From NCBI GenBank assembly GCA_016209885.1, contig JACQVF010000034.1, forward strand, positions 1-64,000: DNA of 64,000 bases. Direction: 5' to 3'. The notes under the pieces are model-generated. The model was not told where the DNA came from. It worked only from the letters and a program-made list of their open reading frames with translations, and did no database searches. A program made the translations under genes and the position numbers. This DNA is from Gemmatimonadota bacterium (GTDB lineage: Bacteria > Gemmatimonadota > Gemmatimonadetes > Longimicrobiales > Gaopeijiaceae). Of the stretch, positions 29,177-38,620 are shown piece after piece; positions within the stretch are counted from its first letter, which is position 1, and every line of letters begins with the position of its first letter.

Positions 29177-30048
29177 GCGGGCCCTCGAGGCTGAGCGGCA
29201 GGCGGACGGAGCCGCGGCGTGTCGCGGGCGCCGTGTTCGCCGGGATCTGCGTCCTCGCGACGCTCGTGGGGGTCGCGGCGCTGGCCGTGCTGCTCGCGGA
29301 CGTGGTGGCCGACGGCTACCGGCACGTGGACCGAGGGTTCTTCACCCGCTACGCGTCGCGCTTTCCCGAGCGCGCGGGGATCAAGGCTGCGCTGTGGGGA
29401 TCTGTCTGGATCCTCGCGCTGACCGCGATGATCGCCTTCCCGCTGGCGATCGGTGCGGCAGTCTACCTGGAAGAGTACGCGCCACGGAACTGGATCACGC
29501 GGGCGATTCAGACGAACATCGGGAACCTGGCCGGAGTGCCGTCCATCGTCTACGGGATCCTGGGTCTCGCCTTCTTTGTGCGGGCCCTGGCGCTGGGCCG
29601 CAGCGTGATCTCGGGGGCACTCACCCTCGCCCTGCTCATCCTGCCGACCCTCATCATCTCGGCGCAGGAGGCGATTCGCGCGGTGCCGGACTCGATTCGC
29701 CACGCGGCATACGCCCTGGGGGCTACGCGCTGGCAGGTGGTGCGCGGCCAGGTCCTGCCCCTGGCGCTCCCCGGGATCCTCACGGGCACGATCCTCGCGC
29801 TCTCCCGGGCCGTGGGCGAGACGGCGCCGCTCATCATGATCGGCGCGCTCACCTTCATCGCCTTCACGCCGAAGGGCCCGATGGACCCGTTCACCGCGCT
29901 GCCGATCCAGATCTTCAACTGGGTCTCGCGGCCACAAGCCGAGTTCCAGGCCCTGGCCGCCGCAGCGATCCTCGTGCTCCTCGCAATGCTCCTCACCATG
30001 AACGCGGCCGCAATCGTGTTGCGGAACCGCGCGCAGCGGCGATTTTGA
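29173..30048 (+). CDS. pstA: Phosphate ABC transporter permease PstA
   Basis: 291 residues from the GTG at 29173 (GTGA overlap with pstC; GGAGCGG upstream). Six hydrophobic segments; the coupling loop [20 protein letters not shown] and [17 protein letters not shown] parallel those in PstC. Forms the membrane channel together with PstC. Confidence 0.95.
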   Translation: MSGPSRLSGRRTEPRRVAGAVFAGICVLATLVGVAALAVLLADVVADGYRHVDRGFFTRYASRFPERAGIKAALWGSVWILALTAMIAFPLAIGAAVYLEEYAPRNWITRAIQTNIGNLAGVPSIVYGILGLAFFVRALALGRSVISGALTLALLILPTLIISAQEAIRAVPDSIRHAAYALGATRWQVVRGQVLPLALPGILTGTILALSRAVGETAPLIMIGALTFIAFTPKGPMDPFTALPIQIFNWVSRPQAEFQALAAAAILVLLAMLLTMNAAAIVLRNRAQRRF

Positions 30049-30054
30049 TCGGCT

Positions 30055-30885
30055 ATGGTGACCACGCCGCGGGTGCCGCAGGTACAGCAGGTCAAGGTTC
30101 GCCGGGACGCGCCGGCGCTCTCCCCGGTCCGCGAGCGGCCGCCGGCGCTGGAGGCCCGGAACCTGTGGGTCCACTACGGAGTCACGACCGCGGTGCAGGA
30201 TGTCTCGCTGACGGTGCCGGCGAACCACGTGGTCGCGCTCATCGGCCCGTCGGGCTGCGGGAAGAGCACGCTGCTGCGGGCGTTCAACCGCATGAATGAC
30301 CTGGTCGCGGGGGCGCGCGTCGAGGGCGAGGTGCTGTTCCATGGCCAGAACCTGTACGCCCCGGGTGTGGACCCGGTGGAGGTCCGCCGCCGCATCGGCA
30401 TGGTGTTTCAGAAGCCGAACCCGTTCCCCAAGTCCATCTATGACAACGTGGCCTTCGGGCCGCGCATCAACGGGTACGAAGGCGATCTGGATGCCATCGT
30501 CGAGGAGGCGCTGCGGCAGGCTGCGCTGTGGGAGGAGGTGCGTGACCGGCTCCAGACGTCGGCCTACGAGCTGTCCGGCGGCCAGCAGCAGCGCCTCTGT
30601 ATCGCTCGCGCGCTGGCCGTGCGGCCCGAGGTCCTGCTCATGGACGAGCCGGCGTCAGCGCTCGATCCCATCGCGACGCAACGGATCGAGGAGCTCATGT
30701 ACGAGCTCAAGCGGGACTACACGATCGTGATCGTGACCCACAACATGCAGCAGGCGGCCCGCGTCTCCGACTACACGGCGTTCCTCTATCTGGGCCGCCT
30801 CATCGAGGTTGGGGTCACCGACCAGATCTTCACGAACCCGCAGGAGGAGCGCACGGAGGCGTATATCACCGGGCGGTTCGGATGA
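30055..30885 (+). CDS. pstB: Phosphate ABC transporter ATP-binding protein
   Basis: 276 residues. Walker [21 protein letters not shown]-loop [20 protein letters not shown] (a PstB signature), ABC signature [10 protein letters not shown], Walker [14 protein letters not shown], and switch His in [14 protein letters not shown]. An N-terminal extension of about 30 residues is present. Six bases after pstA; overlaps phoU by 4 bases. Confidence 0.97.
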   Translation: MVTTPRVPQVQQVKVRRDAPALSPVRERPPALEARNLWVHYGVTTAVQDVSLTVPANHVVALIGPSGCGKSTLLRAFNRMNDLVAGARVEGEVLFHGQNLYAPGVDPVEVRRRIGMVFQKPNPFPKSIYDNVAFGPRINGYEGDLDAIVEEALRQAALWEEVRDRLQTSAYELSGGQQQRLCIARALAVRPEVLLMDEPASALDPIATQRIEELMYELKRDYTIVIVTHNMQQAARVSDYTAFLYLGRLIEVGVTDQIFTNPQEERTEAYITGRFG

Positions 30886-31604
30886 ACCCGGAGCGAGGCC
30901 ACCGGCACTTCCACGACGAGTTGGCCGCGCTACAGGCGCGGCTCGTGCAGATGGGCGGGGCCGCCGAGGAACTGGTACGCCTGGCCGTTGACGCGCTCCT
31001 CGCCCGGGACGTGGAGAAAGCGGAGGCGGTGGTGCGCCGGGATCAGGAGATCGACGACCTCGAGGTCGAGATCGACGAGCGGGCGCTTCGACTGCTCGCG
31101 CTGCAGCAGCCCATGGCCAGCGATCTCCGGCTCATCATGACGGCGCTGAAGGCGTCGAACGATGTGGAGCGGGTGGGCGATCACGCGGTGAACGTGGCGC
31201 ACGCGGTGCGCCGGTTGGGGGCGGGCGCGCCGCTGCCCGAGAGACGGGACATCGAGGAGATGGCGGGGATCTCCCTGGGAATGCTGGCGGATGCGCTGGC
31301 GGCATTCGTCTCCCGGGACGCGAAGCTGGCGCGGGATGTGTGCGTGCGGGATGACCGGCTGGACGCGCTGCGCAACTCAGTGGCGCGGACGCTGATCACC
31401 CAGATGCTGGAGGACCCGCGCGCCATCACGTCGGCGCTCGACCTTTTCCTGGTAGCCCAGAACCTTGAACGCATCGGCGACCTCGCCACGAACATCTCCG
31501 AGGACGTGGTGTTTCTGGTGGAGGGGCGTTCCATCAAGCACCACGTAGAGGAGCGGAGCCGGGGGGCGGCCGACATATCAGCGGTCGGTGATGCGGACGA
31601 GTGA
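30882..31604 (+). CDS. phoU: Phosphate transport/signalling regulator PhoU
   Basis: 240 residues, the all-helical double three-helix bundle of Pho[21 protein letters not shown] and [20 protein letters not shown] carry the metal-binding acidic pattern, repeated in the second half ([20 protein letters not shown]). It transmits the state of PstSCAB to PhoR so that phosphate-replete cells shut off PhoB. ATGA overlap with pstB. Confidence 0.95.
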   Translation: MNPERGHRHFHDELAALQARLVQMGGAAEELVRLAVDALLARDVEKAEAVVRRDQEIDDLEVEIDERALRLLALQQPMASDLRLIMTALKASNDVERVGDHAVNVAHAVRRLGAGAPLPERRDIEEMAGISLGMLADALAAFVSRDAKLARDVCVRDDRLDALRNSVARTLITQMLEDPRAITSALDLFLVAQNLERIGDLATNISEDVVFLVEGRSIKHHVEERSRGAADISAVGDADE

Positions 31605-31722
31605 GGCCCTCCGCCGGTCGGTCCCTGGCCGCTGCGCCGGTCAGGCCGGACCTTTGCCGCGGACGCGGCGCCGCCAGCGGCCGGCGACGTGAGGTGATCC
31701 GCTGCGGCTCACGCTCCTGTCG

Positions 31723-31752
31723 TTGCGTTTCCCCTGTTTTGGGCGATAAGAT
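31723..31752 (+). promoter_or_regulatory. Possible promoter of the SDR gene
   Basis: TTGCGT (31723-31728), an 18-base spacer and TAAGAT (31747-31752), inside an AT-rich patch (GATTTAAATATC) unusual for this DNA. It lies 72-120 bases before the candidate start codons. Confidence 0.4.
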
Positions 31753-31824
31753 TTAAATATCGAGCCGCACGCCGGTCGCCCGGCGGACCAGGTTGTACGC
31801 CCGGTTTCCCCAGGCGCGACCGGG

Positions 31825-32784
31825 GTGGCGTGGTGGGGTCCGTCGCCCACGTCGGGGGCAGAGACGCTGATCGTGACGGAACACGAGGAAGGTGGGGCCG
31901 GCGAATCGCGCACGAAGCGCGGCGACCAGCTCGTGGTGGAGCCGCGAAAGCTCGAGCGCGCCGTGGAACGGCTTCTGGACGAAGTTTCCGCCGACCCCCA
32001 ACCGCGGCCTCTCCTTCTGGGCGAGGATCTCCGGGGAAAAAGCGCGATCGTTACGGGCGGCTCCAGCGGAATCGGGCGGGCCATCGCTCTTGCGCTGGCG
32101 CGCAACGGCGTTCACATCGCGTTCAACTACCTGGACGACGGGACGGACGCGGCACGGTCGGACGCGGAGCAGACCTTTCGAGAGCTCCGGGAGCTCGAGG
32201 TCAAGATCCTGTGTCGGCCCTGCGACGTGCGCGATTCCGCGGCGGTCCGCGCGTTTGTGGACGAGGCCGTTCAGGTGCTGGGCGGCCTGCACATCCTGGT
32301 GAACAATGCCGGCATCGCGGCGGACTCGGCGCTCTGGCGCATGACGGACGAAGAGTGGCGGTCCGTCATCGATACGAACCTCACGGGCGCCTTCCACTGC
32401 ATCCGCGCTGTGGCGCCCACATTCCGCAGCCAGGAGCACGGGAAGATCGTCAACGTGAGCTCCGTGCACGGGGTCCGCAGTGAGTTCGGGATCTCGAACT
32501 ACACGTCCTCGAAGGCCGGACTCGTCGGGCTCACTCGCGCGGCGGCCATCGAGCTGGGGTCCTCGAACGTGAACGTGAATGCGGTGGCGCCGGGCTACAT
32601 CCGGACCACGCGACTCACCGAGCTGGTCTCGGCGGAGATCCTCGACCGCGCGCGCGAGAAGAGTGCGCTCAAGCGGCTCGGCGACCCGCAGGACGTGGCC
32701 AGCGTCGTGCTGTTTCTCTGCTCCGAGGCCGCCCGTCACCTCACCGGTGCGCTCATACCGGTCGACGGAGGGTACCTCACGTAG
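31825..32784 (+). CDS. Short-chain dehydrogenase/reductase, FabG-like
   Basis: 319 residues from the first possible start; the GTG at 31873 would give 303. The SDR core begins at about residue 75: cofactor motif TGGSSGIGRAIA, NNAG (LVNNAGIAADS), catalytic Ser in VNVSSVHG, and YTSSKAG with the Tyr and Lys. The 70-residue N-terminal extension (KLERAVERLLDEVSADP) is unusual for FabG and of unknown purpose. It could be a 3-oxoacyl-ACP or acetoacetyl-CoA reductase, but substrate is not determined. Octamer repeats start at its stop codon. Confidence 0.82.
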   Translation: MAWWGPSPTSGAETLIVTEHEEGGAGESRTKRGDQLVVEPRKLERAVERLLDEVSADPQPRPLLLGEDLRGKSAIVTGGSSGIGRAIALALARNGVHIAFNYLDDGTDAARSDAEQTFRELRELEVKILCRPCDVRDSAAVRAFVDEAVQVLGGLHILVNNAGIAADSALWRMTDEEWRSVIDTNLTGAFHCIRAVAPTFRSQEHGKIVNVSSVHGVRSEFGISNYTSSKAGLVGLTRAAAIELGSSNVNVNAVAPGYIRTTRLTELVSAEILDRAREKSALKRLGDPQDVASVVLFLCSEAARHLTGALIPVDGGYLT

Positions 32785-32966
32785 CGGGGGAGGGGGTTGC
32801 CGGGCGAGCGGGTGAGCGGGCGAGCGCTTCGTCGTCTGAGCGGGCCGAGCGCTGACGCGCCAACTCGGTGGCTTGCCGAGTCGCCGATCCGGTGGCTCCG
32901 ATTCCCGGTTCGCGGATCCCTGATCGCCAAGCCGCTAATCCGCCAACCCGCCAACCCGGTAACCCG

Positions 32967-34799
32967 CTAGGGTTGGGGTGCGGGGGGTTGCAGAATCCAC
33001 AGTCCGCTGTTCCCGTCGGACGCGTAGATGAGCCCGCGGTGGAGCTGGGGCGCCCAGGTGCAGGTGCCCGCCCCGCTGAAGCAGCGGCCGTCGCCGGCGT
33101 AGCGGAGCGCGGCGATCTCGCGCCCCTGTCGGTCGAGCTCGCCCAGGAGCTCGCCGCTCACGTCGAGGGCGCGCACGCCGTTCTCGTACCACGCCAGGTA
33201 GAGGATCCGGCGCTCCTCGTCCATCCAGAAGTTGTGGGGCGTGGTGCCCGAAACGCGGAACGTGGCCACCTCCTTCGGTCGGCGCAGGTCGTGCACATCC
33301 GCGACGTGCATGTAGCCCGGCGCCTGGAAGTCCTCCTCGCCCACGAAGACATAGCCGCCCTGCGGCCAGTACCACGCGTTATGGACGTCGCCGCCGTTCG
33401 TGACGATGCGGCTGACCTCGCGGGGCGCCGTGGGCGATCCGCCGGCCATGCCGTTGCCCACGTCCATGATGATGAGCCCGGCGTCCCAGTGGGATAGGAA
33501 GGCGAGTCCGTCGCGGAGGTAGACGTCGTGGAGGAAGCTCGATCCTGCGTAGAACGACGCGGCGAGCCGGGGCGCTGCCGGGTTCGAGATATCGACGATG
33601 CGCAGGCCGTTGCCGCTGCCATCCACGACCACGTACACGTAGGTCCCCTCGATCCAGGTGTTGTGCACCCCCGGCGCGAGCCCCTCGGTGAACCGGCTGA
33701 GCGCGCGGGGGTGGGCGGGGTCCTGGAGGTCCAGGATCGTGATCCCGTTTCGCGCGTCCGCCGAGCCCTCGTGGGTGGCCACGGCGATCGCTCCGTCGGC
33801 GCGCACCTTGATGTCGTTCACCGTGCGTGCGTCGAGCGCCACGGAGTCCGTGACGGCGGGCGCGGCTGGGTTCGAGACGTCGAAGGCGAAGAGCCGGTCG
33901 CCCGCGTAGGTCACGCCGTTCACGGTGCGAATCCCCCACGTGCCCACGTAGGCATGGTTGCCGTGGACCCAGAGGTCGGAGGTGAAACGGAGCCCATGGC
34001 CGGCGTTGGCGACGATCTGAAACGAGCCGGAGAGCCCGCGCGGCGCCACCTGGACGGCAAGGGTGTCCCCGGCGTCGCGCCACCGGGCCACCAACCGCAC
34101 CGTGCCCGGCGAGTACGCGACGAATCGCCCATCCGGTTCGATCTGACCTTCCGCTGGCGGGATCACCGCCCATTGCACGGAGCCGGGCGGCTGGAGGCTG
34201 CCCGCCGAGTCGCGCGCCTCGGCCGTGTAGGTGACCACGTCGCCCTGGCGCACGGAGGTCGGGCCCCCGGTGATCCGCACGCCGGACGGCGGCGGCGCGT
34301 CCGGCGGCGGCGGGACGCGGAACCGGATCGCGAGAGAGTCCTGGACGACGCCGCCCAGGTGCGCCGCCAGAGATGCCCGGTAGGCACCGGCCGCGAGGCT
34401 CGGTGCCGTCGCGACCGCGACGTCGAGCACGGCTACCTGCCCGGGGGCCAGGACATCGATCTGCGAGGGCGCGACCCGGACCTGTGTGCCGGCGGCGGGC
34501 CGGCCCGCCGAGTCGGCGACCGGACCGGCCACGACCTGCACGGGGCCGCCCGGGCGTCGCCCGTCGTTCCGCAGGATCACGGTGCCCGATCGGCCCTCGC
34601 CCAGCTCGAGCTCAGCGGTCGAGAACGAAAAGGACACGCCGGCGCCCGGGAGCTCGGTGGTCCCCGGGTCGCACGACGACGCCGACACGGCACTCGCCGC
34701 GGCGAGAACGGCCATGACCAGAAGCCGCCGACCAGAGGACCGGCGGCGCCAGGCGATTCGCACGTAGATGCCGCCGGGTACTCGCCCCCCGTGTCGCAT
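32967..34799 (-). CDS. LVIVD-repeat beta-propeller lipoprotein
   Basis: 610 residues. The N-terminal signal (RRLLVMAVLAAASAVSASSC) ends in a probable lipobox Cys. Two Ig-like/CARDB-like domains follow (about 50-250). Then LVIVD-type propeller blades run over residues about 270-600: LFAFDVSNPAAPAV, ITILDLQDPAHPRALSRF, LRIVDISNPAAPRLAASFY, LIIMDVG. Such proteins are secreted surface proteins in several soil phyla, with no known enzymatic activity. The stop codon is the first element of an octamer repeat array. It converges with the SDR gene. Confidence 0.8.
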   Translation of the reverse strand: MRHGGRVPGGIYVRIAWRRRSSGRRLLVMAVLAAASAVSASSCDPGTTELPGAGVSFSFSTAELELGEGRSGTVILRNDGRRPGGPVQVVAGPVADSAGRPAAGTQVRVAPSQIDVLAPGQVAVLDVAVATAPSLAAGAYRASLAAHLGGVVQDSLAIRFRVPPPPDAPPPSGVRITGGPTSVRQGDVVTYTAEARDSAGSLQPPGSVQWAVIPPAEGQIEPDGRFVAYSPGTVRLVARWRDAGDTLAVQVAPRGLSGSFQIVANAGHGLRFTSDLWVHGNHAYVGTWGIRTVNGVTYAGDRLFAFDVSNPAAPAVTDSVALDARTVNDIKVRADGAIAVATHEGSADARNGITILDLQDPAHPRALSRFTEGLAPGVHNTWIEGTYVYVVVDGSGNGLRIVDISNPAAPRLAASFYAGSSFLHDVYLRDGLAFLSHWDAGLIIMDVGNGMAGGSPTAPREVSRIVTNGGDVHNAWYWPQGGYVFVGEEDFQAPGYMHVADVHDLRRPKEVATFRVSGTTPHNFWMDEERRILYLAWYENGVRALDVSGELLGELDRQGREIAALRYAGDGRCFSGAGTCTWAPQLHRGLIYASDGNSGLWILQPPAPQP

Positions 34800-35114
34800 G
34801 CGTCTCCGCTGAGCTGACGTGGGCGTATGGCTACGCCAGGTCCAAGCCTTCGCGTCCCACCAAAGTTACCCCACAATGCGGGGGAGAGAGCCGGTTGTTT
34901 GCGGCGCGTGGCGCGGGTAGCTTTCTAGCAGATCGCCGTAGTTCTTCGGCGACCTGGTAATCCGCACCGCCGATGGGACGCCGCCTCCGCCCTGCGTGAT
35001 AGGGAAGGAGAGCCGGACGGCGGAACGTGCCTGTGTCCGCGGCGTATCCCCAGGTGTCGGCGGACGTCGCTGTCGTGGCGTCGCTGTCGTGGCGTCCTGA
35101 GGGTAGGAGTCGTC
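34800..35114. other. Divergent intergenic region
   Basis: 315 bases between two outward-facing lipoprotein genes. It has a 14-bp tandem duplication (GTCGCTGTCGTGGC twice, 35066-35093), and no clear promoter is visible. Confidence 0.5.
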
Positions 35115-35801
35115 GTGAGCGGCAGGAACGCGCTTCCTGTGTCCGCGCCGGCAGGAGCGAGTGGGGTGGAGCCGGGCGCGCCGCTGTGGGCCGGGGGCTT
35201 CGGCTGTGGGGGCGGGTCGATTCTTCGAGGCGTCGCGAACTGGATCGGGGGCGCACTCCTGCTCGCCGTCGCTGCGTGTGGCGGCAGGGCTGCCGCCGGT
35301 GGGGCGCCACCTCCGCCGCTCGACCTTGGCGGCGTGCGCGTGATGGTGTTGCCCGCCCAGGCCGTGGAGAGCGTGGCTGGCGATGTCGACGCGGAGATCG
35401 CGTTCGCGCTGCGGGAGCGCGGCTCGCTCACGGCGTGGGTCTTCGCGGGGGAGTTGCGCGTTGCGCTCGCCCGGAACCCCGGTCTTGCCGTCCAGCTCGA
35501 GCAGATGCCCGTGGGCGTCTTCCGGCGGGCGCGGGTGCAGCGGATCGGCGACCCGCTCTATGGCGAGCTGCGCAGGCTGGCGGCCCTGAGCGATGCCACC
35601 GTCGCGCTCATCCCGATCGACGTGCGCGCGAGCGCCGGGGGTGACGGCGCGAGCGCAGTCCAGATCGCGGCCGCTCTGATCGAGGCGCGTCTCGGCACGG
35701 TTCTCTGGTACGGGATCGTCTCATCCCGGACCGGGCTGGCGAGCGGGGCGCCGCCCCTCGCGGCGGCCGCGGATGCGCTGGCTCGCGCGCTCCTGCGGTG
35801 A
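35115..35801 (+). CDS. Hypothetical lipoprotein
   Basis: 228 residues from GTG. Hydrophobic stretch WIGGALLLAVAACGG provides a lipobox Cys at about residue 55, preceded by an unusually long polar lead. The mature part reads VRVMVLPAQAVESVAGDVDA, then ALSDATVALIPIDV and TVLWYGIVSS. This pattern recalls bacterial outer-membrane lipoproteins that compute a per-compartment metric, but no family is recognised. It is followed 34 bases later by another small exported protein. Confidence 0.6.
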   Translation: MSGRNALPVSAPAGASGVEPGAPLWAGGFGCGGGSILRGVANWIGGALLLAVAACGGRAAAGGAPPPPLDLGGVRVMVLPAQAVESVAGDVDAEIAFALRERGSLTAWVFAGELRVALARNPGLAVQLEQMPVGVFRRARVQRIGDPLYGELRRLAALSDATVALIPIDVRASAGGDGASAVQIAAALIEARLGTVLWYGIVSSRTGLASGAPPLAAAADALARALLR

Positions 35802-35835
35802 AGGGGGCAGGGCTCATTCATGTACCGGAGAGATA

Positions 35836-36372
35836 GTGAAGACGTTCGTGACATCGACGATACGGCGTGGAGCGGCCGGGGTGTGCCTCCTGCTGGCGGC
35901 GCTTGCGGCGGTGGCTCCGTTGGCGTGCGGCTCGGACGAAGCGTCGCTCCCGACGGTCCGGCAGGTGGAGGCGCGCTATCCGTACCAGGGCAAGCTGGAG
36001 GCGAAGATCCCCGTCAGCACGGTCGAGCTGCGGGTTTACCAGCCGGCCGACCACTTGCGCCGCGGCGGCGATCTTTGGGCGAAGGTCGGCCCGTACGTGC
36101 TGCTGTTCAGTGAGGAGACGCGGGCGCTGTTCGAGGATTTCCTCGGGGTCTCGGCCGTGCGCGCCGTCACCCTGACGCCATCGGGGAACGAGGTGGCGCG
36201 GGCGACGCTCCCGAGGGACGCGCTCAACGACCTCACGTGGCGTCGCGCTCTCGCGATCGCGAGCCGTGCGCGGGTGGAAGGTACGGACCGGCCCTCGCGC
36301 CTGGAGGCGCTGGTACGCTGGGGCGAGGACCACACGCAGTTCGAGTACAGCCGCAGGTACGTCCGCCGCTGA
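35836..36372 (+). CDS. Hypothetical exported lipoprotein
   Basis: 178 residues. The GTG at 35836 follows GGAGAG at good spacing. Signal CLLLAALAAVAPLACGS with lipobox Cys at about 31. The mature region contains LEAKIPVSTVELRVYQPADH and WRRALAIASRARVEGTDR. No family recognised. Together with the neighbouring genes it appears to form a short envelope-protein unit. Confidence 0.65.
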   Translation: MKTFVTSTIRRGAAGVCLLLAALAAVAPLACGSDEASLPTVRQVEARYPYQGKLEAKIPVSTVELRVYQPADHLRRGGDLWAKVGPYVLLFSEETRALFEDFLGVSAVRAVTLTPSGNEVARATLPRDALNDLTWRRALAIASRARVEGTDRPSRLEALVRWGEDHTQFEYSRRYVRR

Positions 36373-36451
36373 GGCCGGCGGCCAGGTGGTTGGAGGAGAA
36401 AGAGGAAGTGGTCGAGAACCTGGCGGTCGCGCAAAAGGTGCCGGTCGGGTG

Positions 36452-36871
36452 ATGCGGGGACGCTGGCACGCGCCGGAGCACCTGGTCTGCACGCGCTGCG
36501 GCCGGCAGCGCGAGGCGCACCAGCTCGACCGCATCCTCTGGTGCGACGACTGCCGGCGCGCAGCCCGGCGCCACGCCGCGCTCTGGGGCCGGCTCAGCGC
36601 GGTCGCCGCGGCCGTGGCCCTCATCCTCTGGATCACGTTTGCTGTCCGACCGTCGAACCGCTTCCTGGGCGCATGGGCCGGCATCGTGGTCGCCGCATAC
36701 TGGCTGGGGAGCAGAGCGGCGCGCGAGGTCATTTTCGGGATCACCCGCATCACCAGCCGCCCCCGCGGGAACGCGGGGCTCGAGGTTCTCCCGGGGACTC
36801 AGGAAGCGGGGCCCGCGGACACGGAAGAAGAGTGGCGCGACGGACCAGGCACGGCGGCCGGATCGGGGTGA
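36452..36871 (+). CDS. Small zinc-ribbon membrane protein
   Basis: 139 residues. An N-terminal zinc-ribbon-like pair, CTRC (about 13-16) and CDDC (about 31-34), precedes two adjacent hydrophobic segments (LSAVAAAVALILWITFAV and FLGAWAGIVVAAYWLG). A polar acidic tail ends the protein. GTG at 36449 directly before the ATG is an equal alternative start. Unknown function; such ribbon-plus-helix proteins often act at the membrane with partners. Confidence 0.6.
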   Translation: MRGRWHAPEHLVCTRCGRQREAHQLDRILWCDDCRRAARRHAALWGRLSAVAAAVALILWITFAVRPSNRFLGAWAGIVVAAYWLGSRAAREVIFGITRITSRPRGNAGLEVLPGTQEAGPADTEEEWRDGPGTAAGSG

Positions 36872-37059
36872 CCGGCGAAGCTTCGGGTCTGGATGGGCTG
36901 CCGGCACGCGTTGAGGACGAGGGTGACATCGCCGAAGGGGCAGCGGACTCAGCCGGGGACGCAGCGCCCTCGCCTACCTGGTCTTTGCCCCGCCGCAGAT
37001 GCTCCCGCTAAGTTGTCCTGCCTGAATCGCTAGAACCCTTATTGCACAGGCGTTTCCAT

Positions 37060-38244
37060 ATGGCCGCGAGATTCGAGGGCGTGGACTACTATGACGTGGA
37101 CTCGCTGCTCAGCGAAGAGGAGCGGATGATCCGCGACACGGTGCGGGAATGGGTGGACGATGAGGTCGTGCCGATCATCGGCGAGGCCTACATCGAGCGC
37201 CGTTTCCCCACTGAGCTCAAGCCGAAGATGGCGGAGATCGGCGTGTTCGGCGCGAACCTGCCCGAGGAGTACGGGTGCGCCGGGCTCAACAACGTGGCGT
37301 ACGGGCTCATCATGCAGGAGCTCGAGCGGGGCGACTCGGGGATCCGCTCGTTCGCGAGCGTGCAGGGCGCACTCGTCATGTATCCCATCTACGAGTTCGG
37401 CAGCGAGGAGCAGCGGCGCGAGTACCTGCCGCGGCTCGCCCGGGGCGAGCTGGTCGGCTGCTTCGGGCTCACCGAGCCGGACTTCGGGTCGAACCCTGCA
37501 GGAATGCGGACCACCGCCCGGAAGAGCGGGAGCGGCTGGGTGCTGAACGGGACGAAGATGTGGATCACGAACGGGTCGCTCGCGGACGTCGCCATCATCT
37601 GGGCGAAGACTGGCGACCTGGGCGACCCGAACTCCATCCGCGGATTCATCGTTCCCACAACGACGCCGGGGCTCACCGCCCACGACCAGAAGGGCAAGCT
37701 CTCGCTCCTCGCCTCCGACACCAGCGAGATCGCGCTCGAGGACGTGTGCGTGCCCGAGGAGGCCCTCCTCCCCGAGGGCCGCGCGCTGAGGAGCCCTCTC
37801 ATGTGCCTGACCCAGGCCCGCTACGGCATCGCCTGGGGCGCCGTCGGCGCCGCCATGGCCTGCTTCGACGAGGCCGCACGCTACGCGAACGAACGCATCA
37901 TGTTCGACGGACCCATTGGCGGGAAGCAGATCCAGCAGGTGCGCCTGGCAGACATGCTCACCTGGATCACCCAGGGCCAGCTCCTCGCGCTCCAGCTCGG
38001 GCGCCTCAAGGACCGGGGCGCCGCGCGGCCACAACAGGTCTCGCTGGCCAAGCGCGCGAACGTGGACATGGCCTGCAACGTGGCCCGCGAGGCGAGGCGC
38101 CTCCTGGGTGCGAACGGCATCCTCATCGAGTACCAGGCCATGCGCCACATGTGCAACCTCGAGTCCGTCTACACCTACGAGGGAACGCACGACATCCACT
38201 CGCTCATTCTGGGACAGGACGTCACGGGGATCCCAGCGTTCTGA
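37060..38244 (+). CDS. Acyl-CoA dehydrogenase, glutaryl-CoA dehydrogenase-like
   Basis: 394 residues. FAD acyl-CoA dehydrogenase fold: EEYGCAGLNNVAYGLIMQEL, the FAD-binding CFGLTEPDFGSNP and WITNGSLADVAIIWAKT. The catalytic base lies in VYTYEGTHDIHSLILGQDVT, which with the following TGIPAF is the glutaryl-CoA dehydrogenase form. It probably oxidises and decarboxylates glutaryl-CoA to crotonyl-CoA. A GTG- or TTG-extended start (37042) is possible; the ATG at 37060 is preferred. No etfAB or lysine-catabolic gene is nearby. A PIN fragment begins directly at its stop codon. Confidence 0.88.
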   Translation: MAARFEGVDYYDVDSLLSEEERMIRDTVREWVDDEVVPIIGEAYIERRFPTELKPKMAEIGVFGANLPEEYGCAGLNNVAYGLIMQELERGDSGIRSFASVQGALVMYPIYEFGSEEQRREYLPRLARGELVGCFGLTEPDFGSNPAGMRTTARKSGSGWVLNGTKMWITNGSLADVAIIWAKTGDLGDPNSIRGFIVPTTTPGLTAHDQKGKLSLLASDTSEIALEDVCVPEEALLPEGRALRSPLMCLTQARYGIAWGAVGAAMACFDEAARYANERIMFDGPIGGKQIQQVRLADMLTWITQGQLLALQLGRLKDRGAARPQQVSLAKRANVDMACNVAREARRLLGANGILIEYQAMRHMCNLESVYTYEGTHDIHSLILGQDVTGIPAF

Positions 38245-38375
38245 ATCCCACGGACGTGCTCCAGCTCGCGGCCGCGCTGGTCTTCTTCGAGGGCACCTCG
38301 ACGGGCGAGTTCGTCACCCTTGACGAGCGTCTCTCCGAGGCTGCCCGGCTCGAGGGCCTGACCCCGCTGCCGTAG
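38244..38375 (+). pseudogene. C-terminal fragment of a PIN-domain toxin
   Basis: Directly after the dehydrogenase stop, and in a different frame, the sequence reads DVLQLAAALVFFEG then EFVTLDERLSEAARLEGL. This is the last 40-odd residues of a VapC-type PIN domain with the D.L..A helix and the TLDERL acidic strand. No start codon or N-terminal part exists. This is the third N-terminally truncated PIN copy in the window. Confidence 0.65.
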
Positions 38376-38468
38376 CCTCTCGGTCGCGCGTCCCGCCTCG
38401 CGACTCCGCGGTGTCACTGCGCGCCGCGCTGAACCGCTCGCTCCAGGAGCACGTGTACCTCGCGGGGG

Positions 38469-38496
38469 TTGACCCCGGGGGAGGCCAGGATAGCTT
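38469..38496 (+). promoter_or_regulatory. Probable tRNA-Lys promoter
   Basis: TTGACC (38469-38474), a 16-base spacer and TAGCTT (38491-38496), about 50 bases before the mature tRNA. Confidence 0.5.
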
Positions 38497-38503
38497 TAGA
38501 CGC

Positions 38504-38540
38504 GCCCGGAGGGGTGCGTGACGCGCAGCCCCTCCCGGGC
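38504..38540 (+). terminator. Strong GC hairpin just before tRNA-Lys
   Basis: GCCCGGAGGGG (38504-38514) pairs with CCCCTCCCGGGC (38529-38540) with a one-base bulge, followed by GTTCTT. It ends 7 bases before the tRNA. It could end the upstream transcription unit or form the tRNA precursor leader. Confidence 0.4.
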
Positions 38541-38547
38541 GTTCTTC

Positions 38548-38620
38548 GCGCCGCTAGCTCAACTGGTAGAGCAACGGACTCTTAATCCGTAGGTTCGGGG
38601 TTCGATTCCCTGGCGGCGCA
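38548..38620 (+). tRNA. tRNA-Lys (anticodon CTT)
   Basis: 73 nt. Acceptor GCGCCGC pairs with GCGGCGC and the discriminator is A. D-arm GCTCAACTGGTAGAGC. Anticodon stem ACGGA/TCCGT encloses CTCTTAA, giving anticodon CTT (reads AAG). T-arm CGGGG-TTCGATT-CCCTG closes with one G-T pair. The CCA end is not encoded. An integrase remnant lies on the 3' side, the usual target for tRNA-specific elements. Confidence 0.97.
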
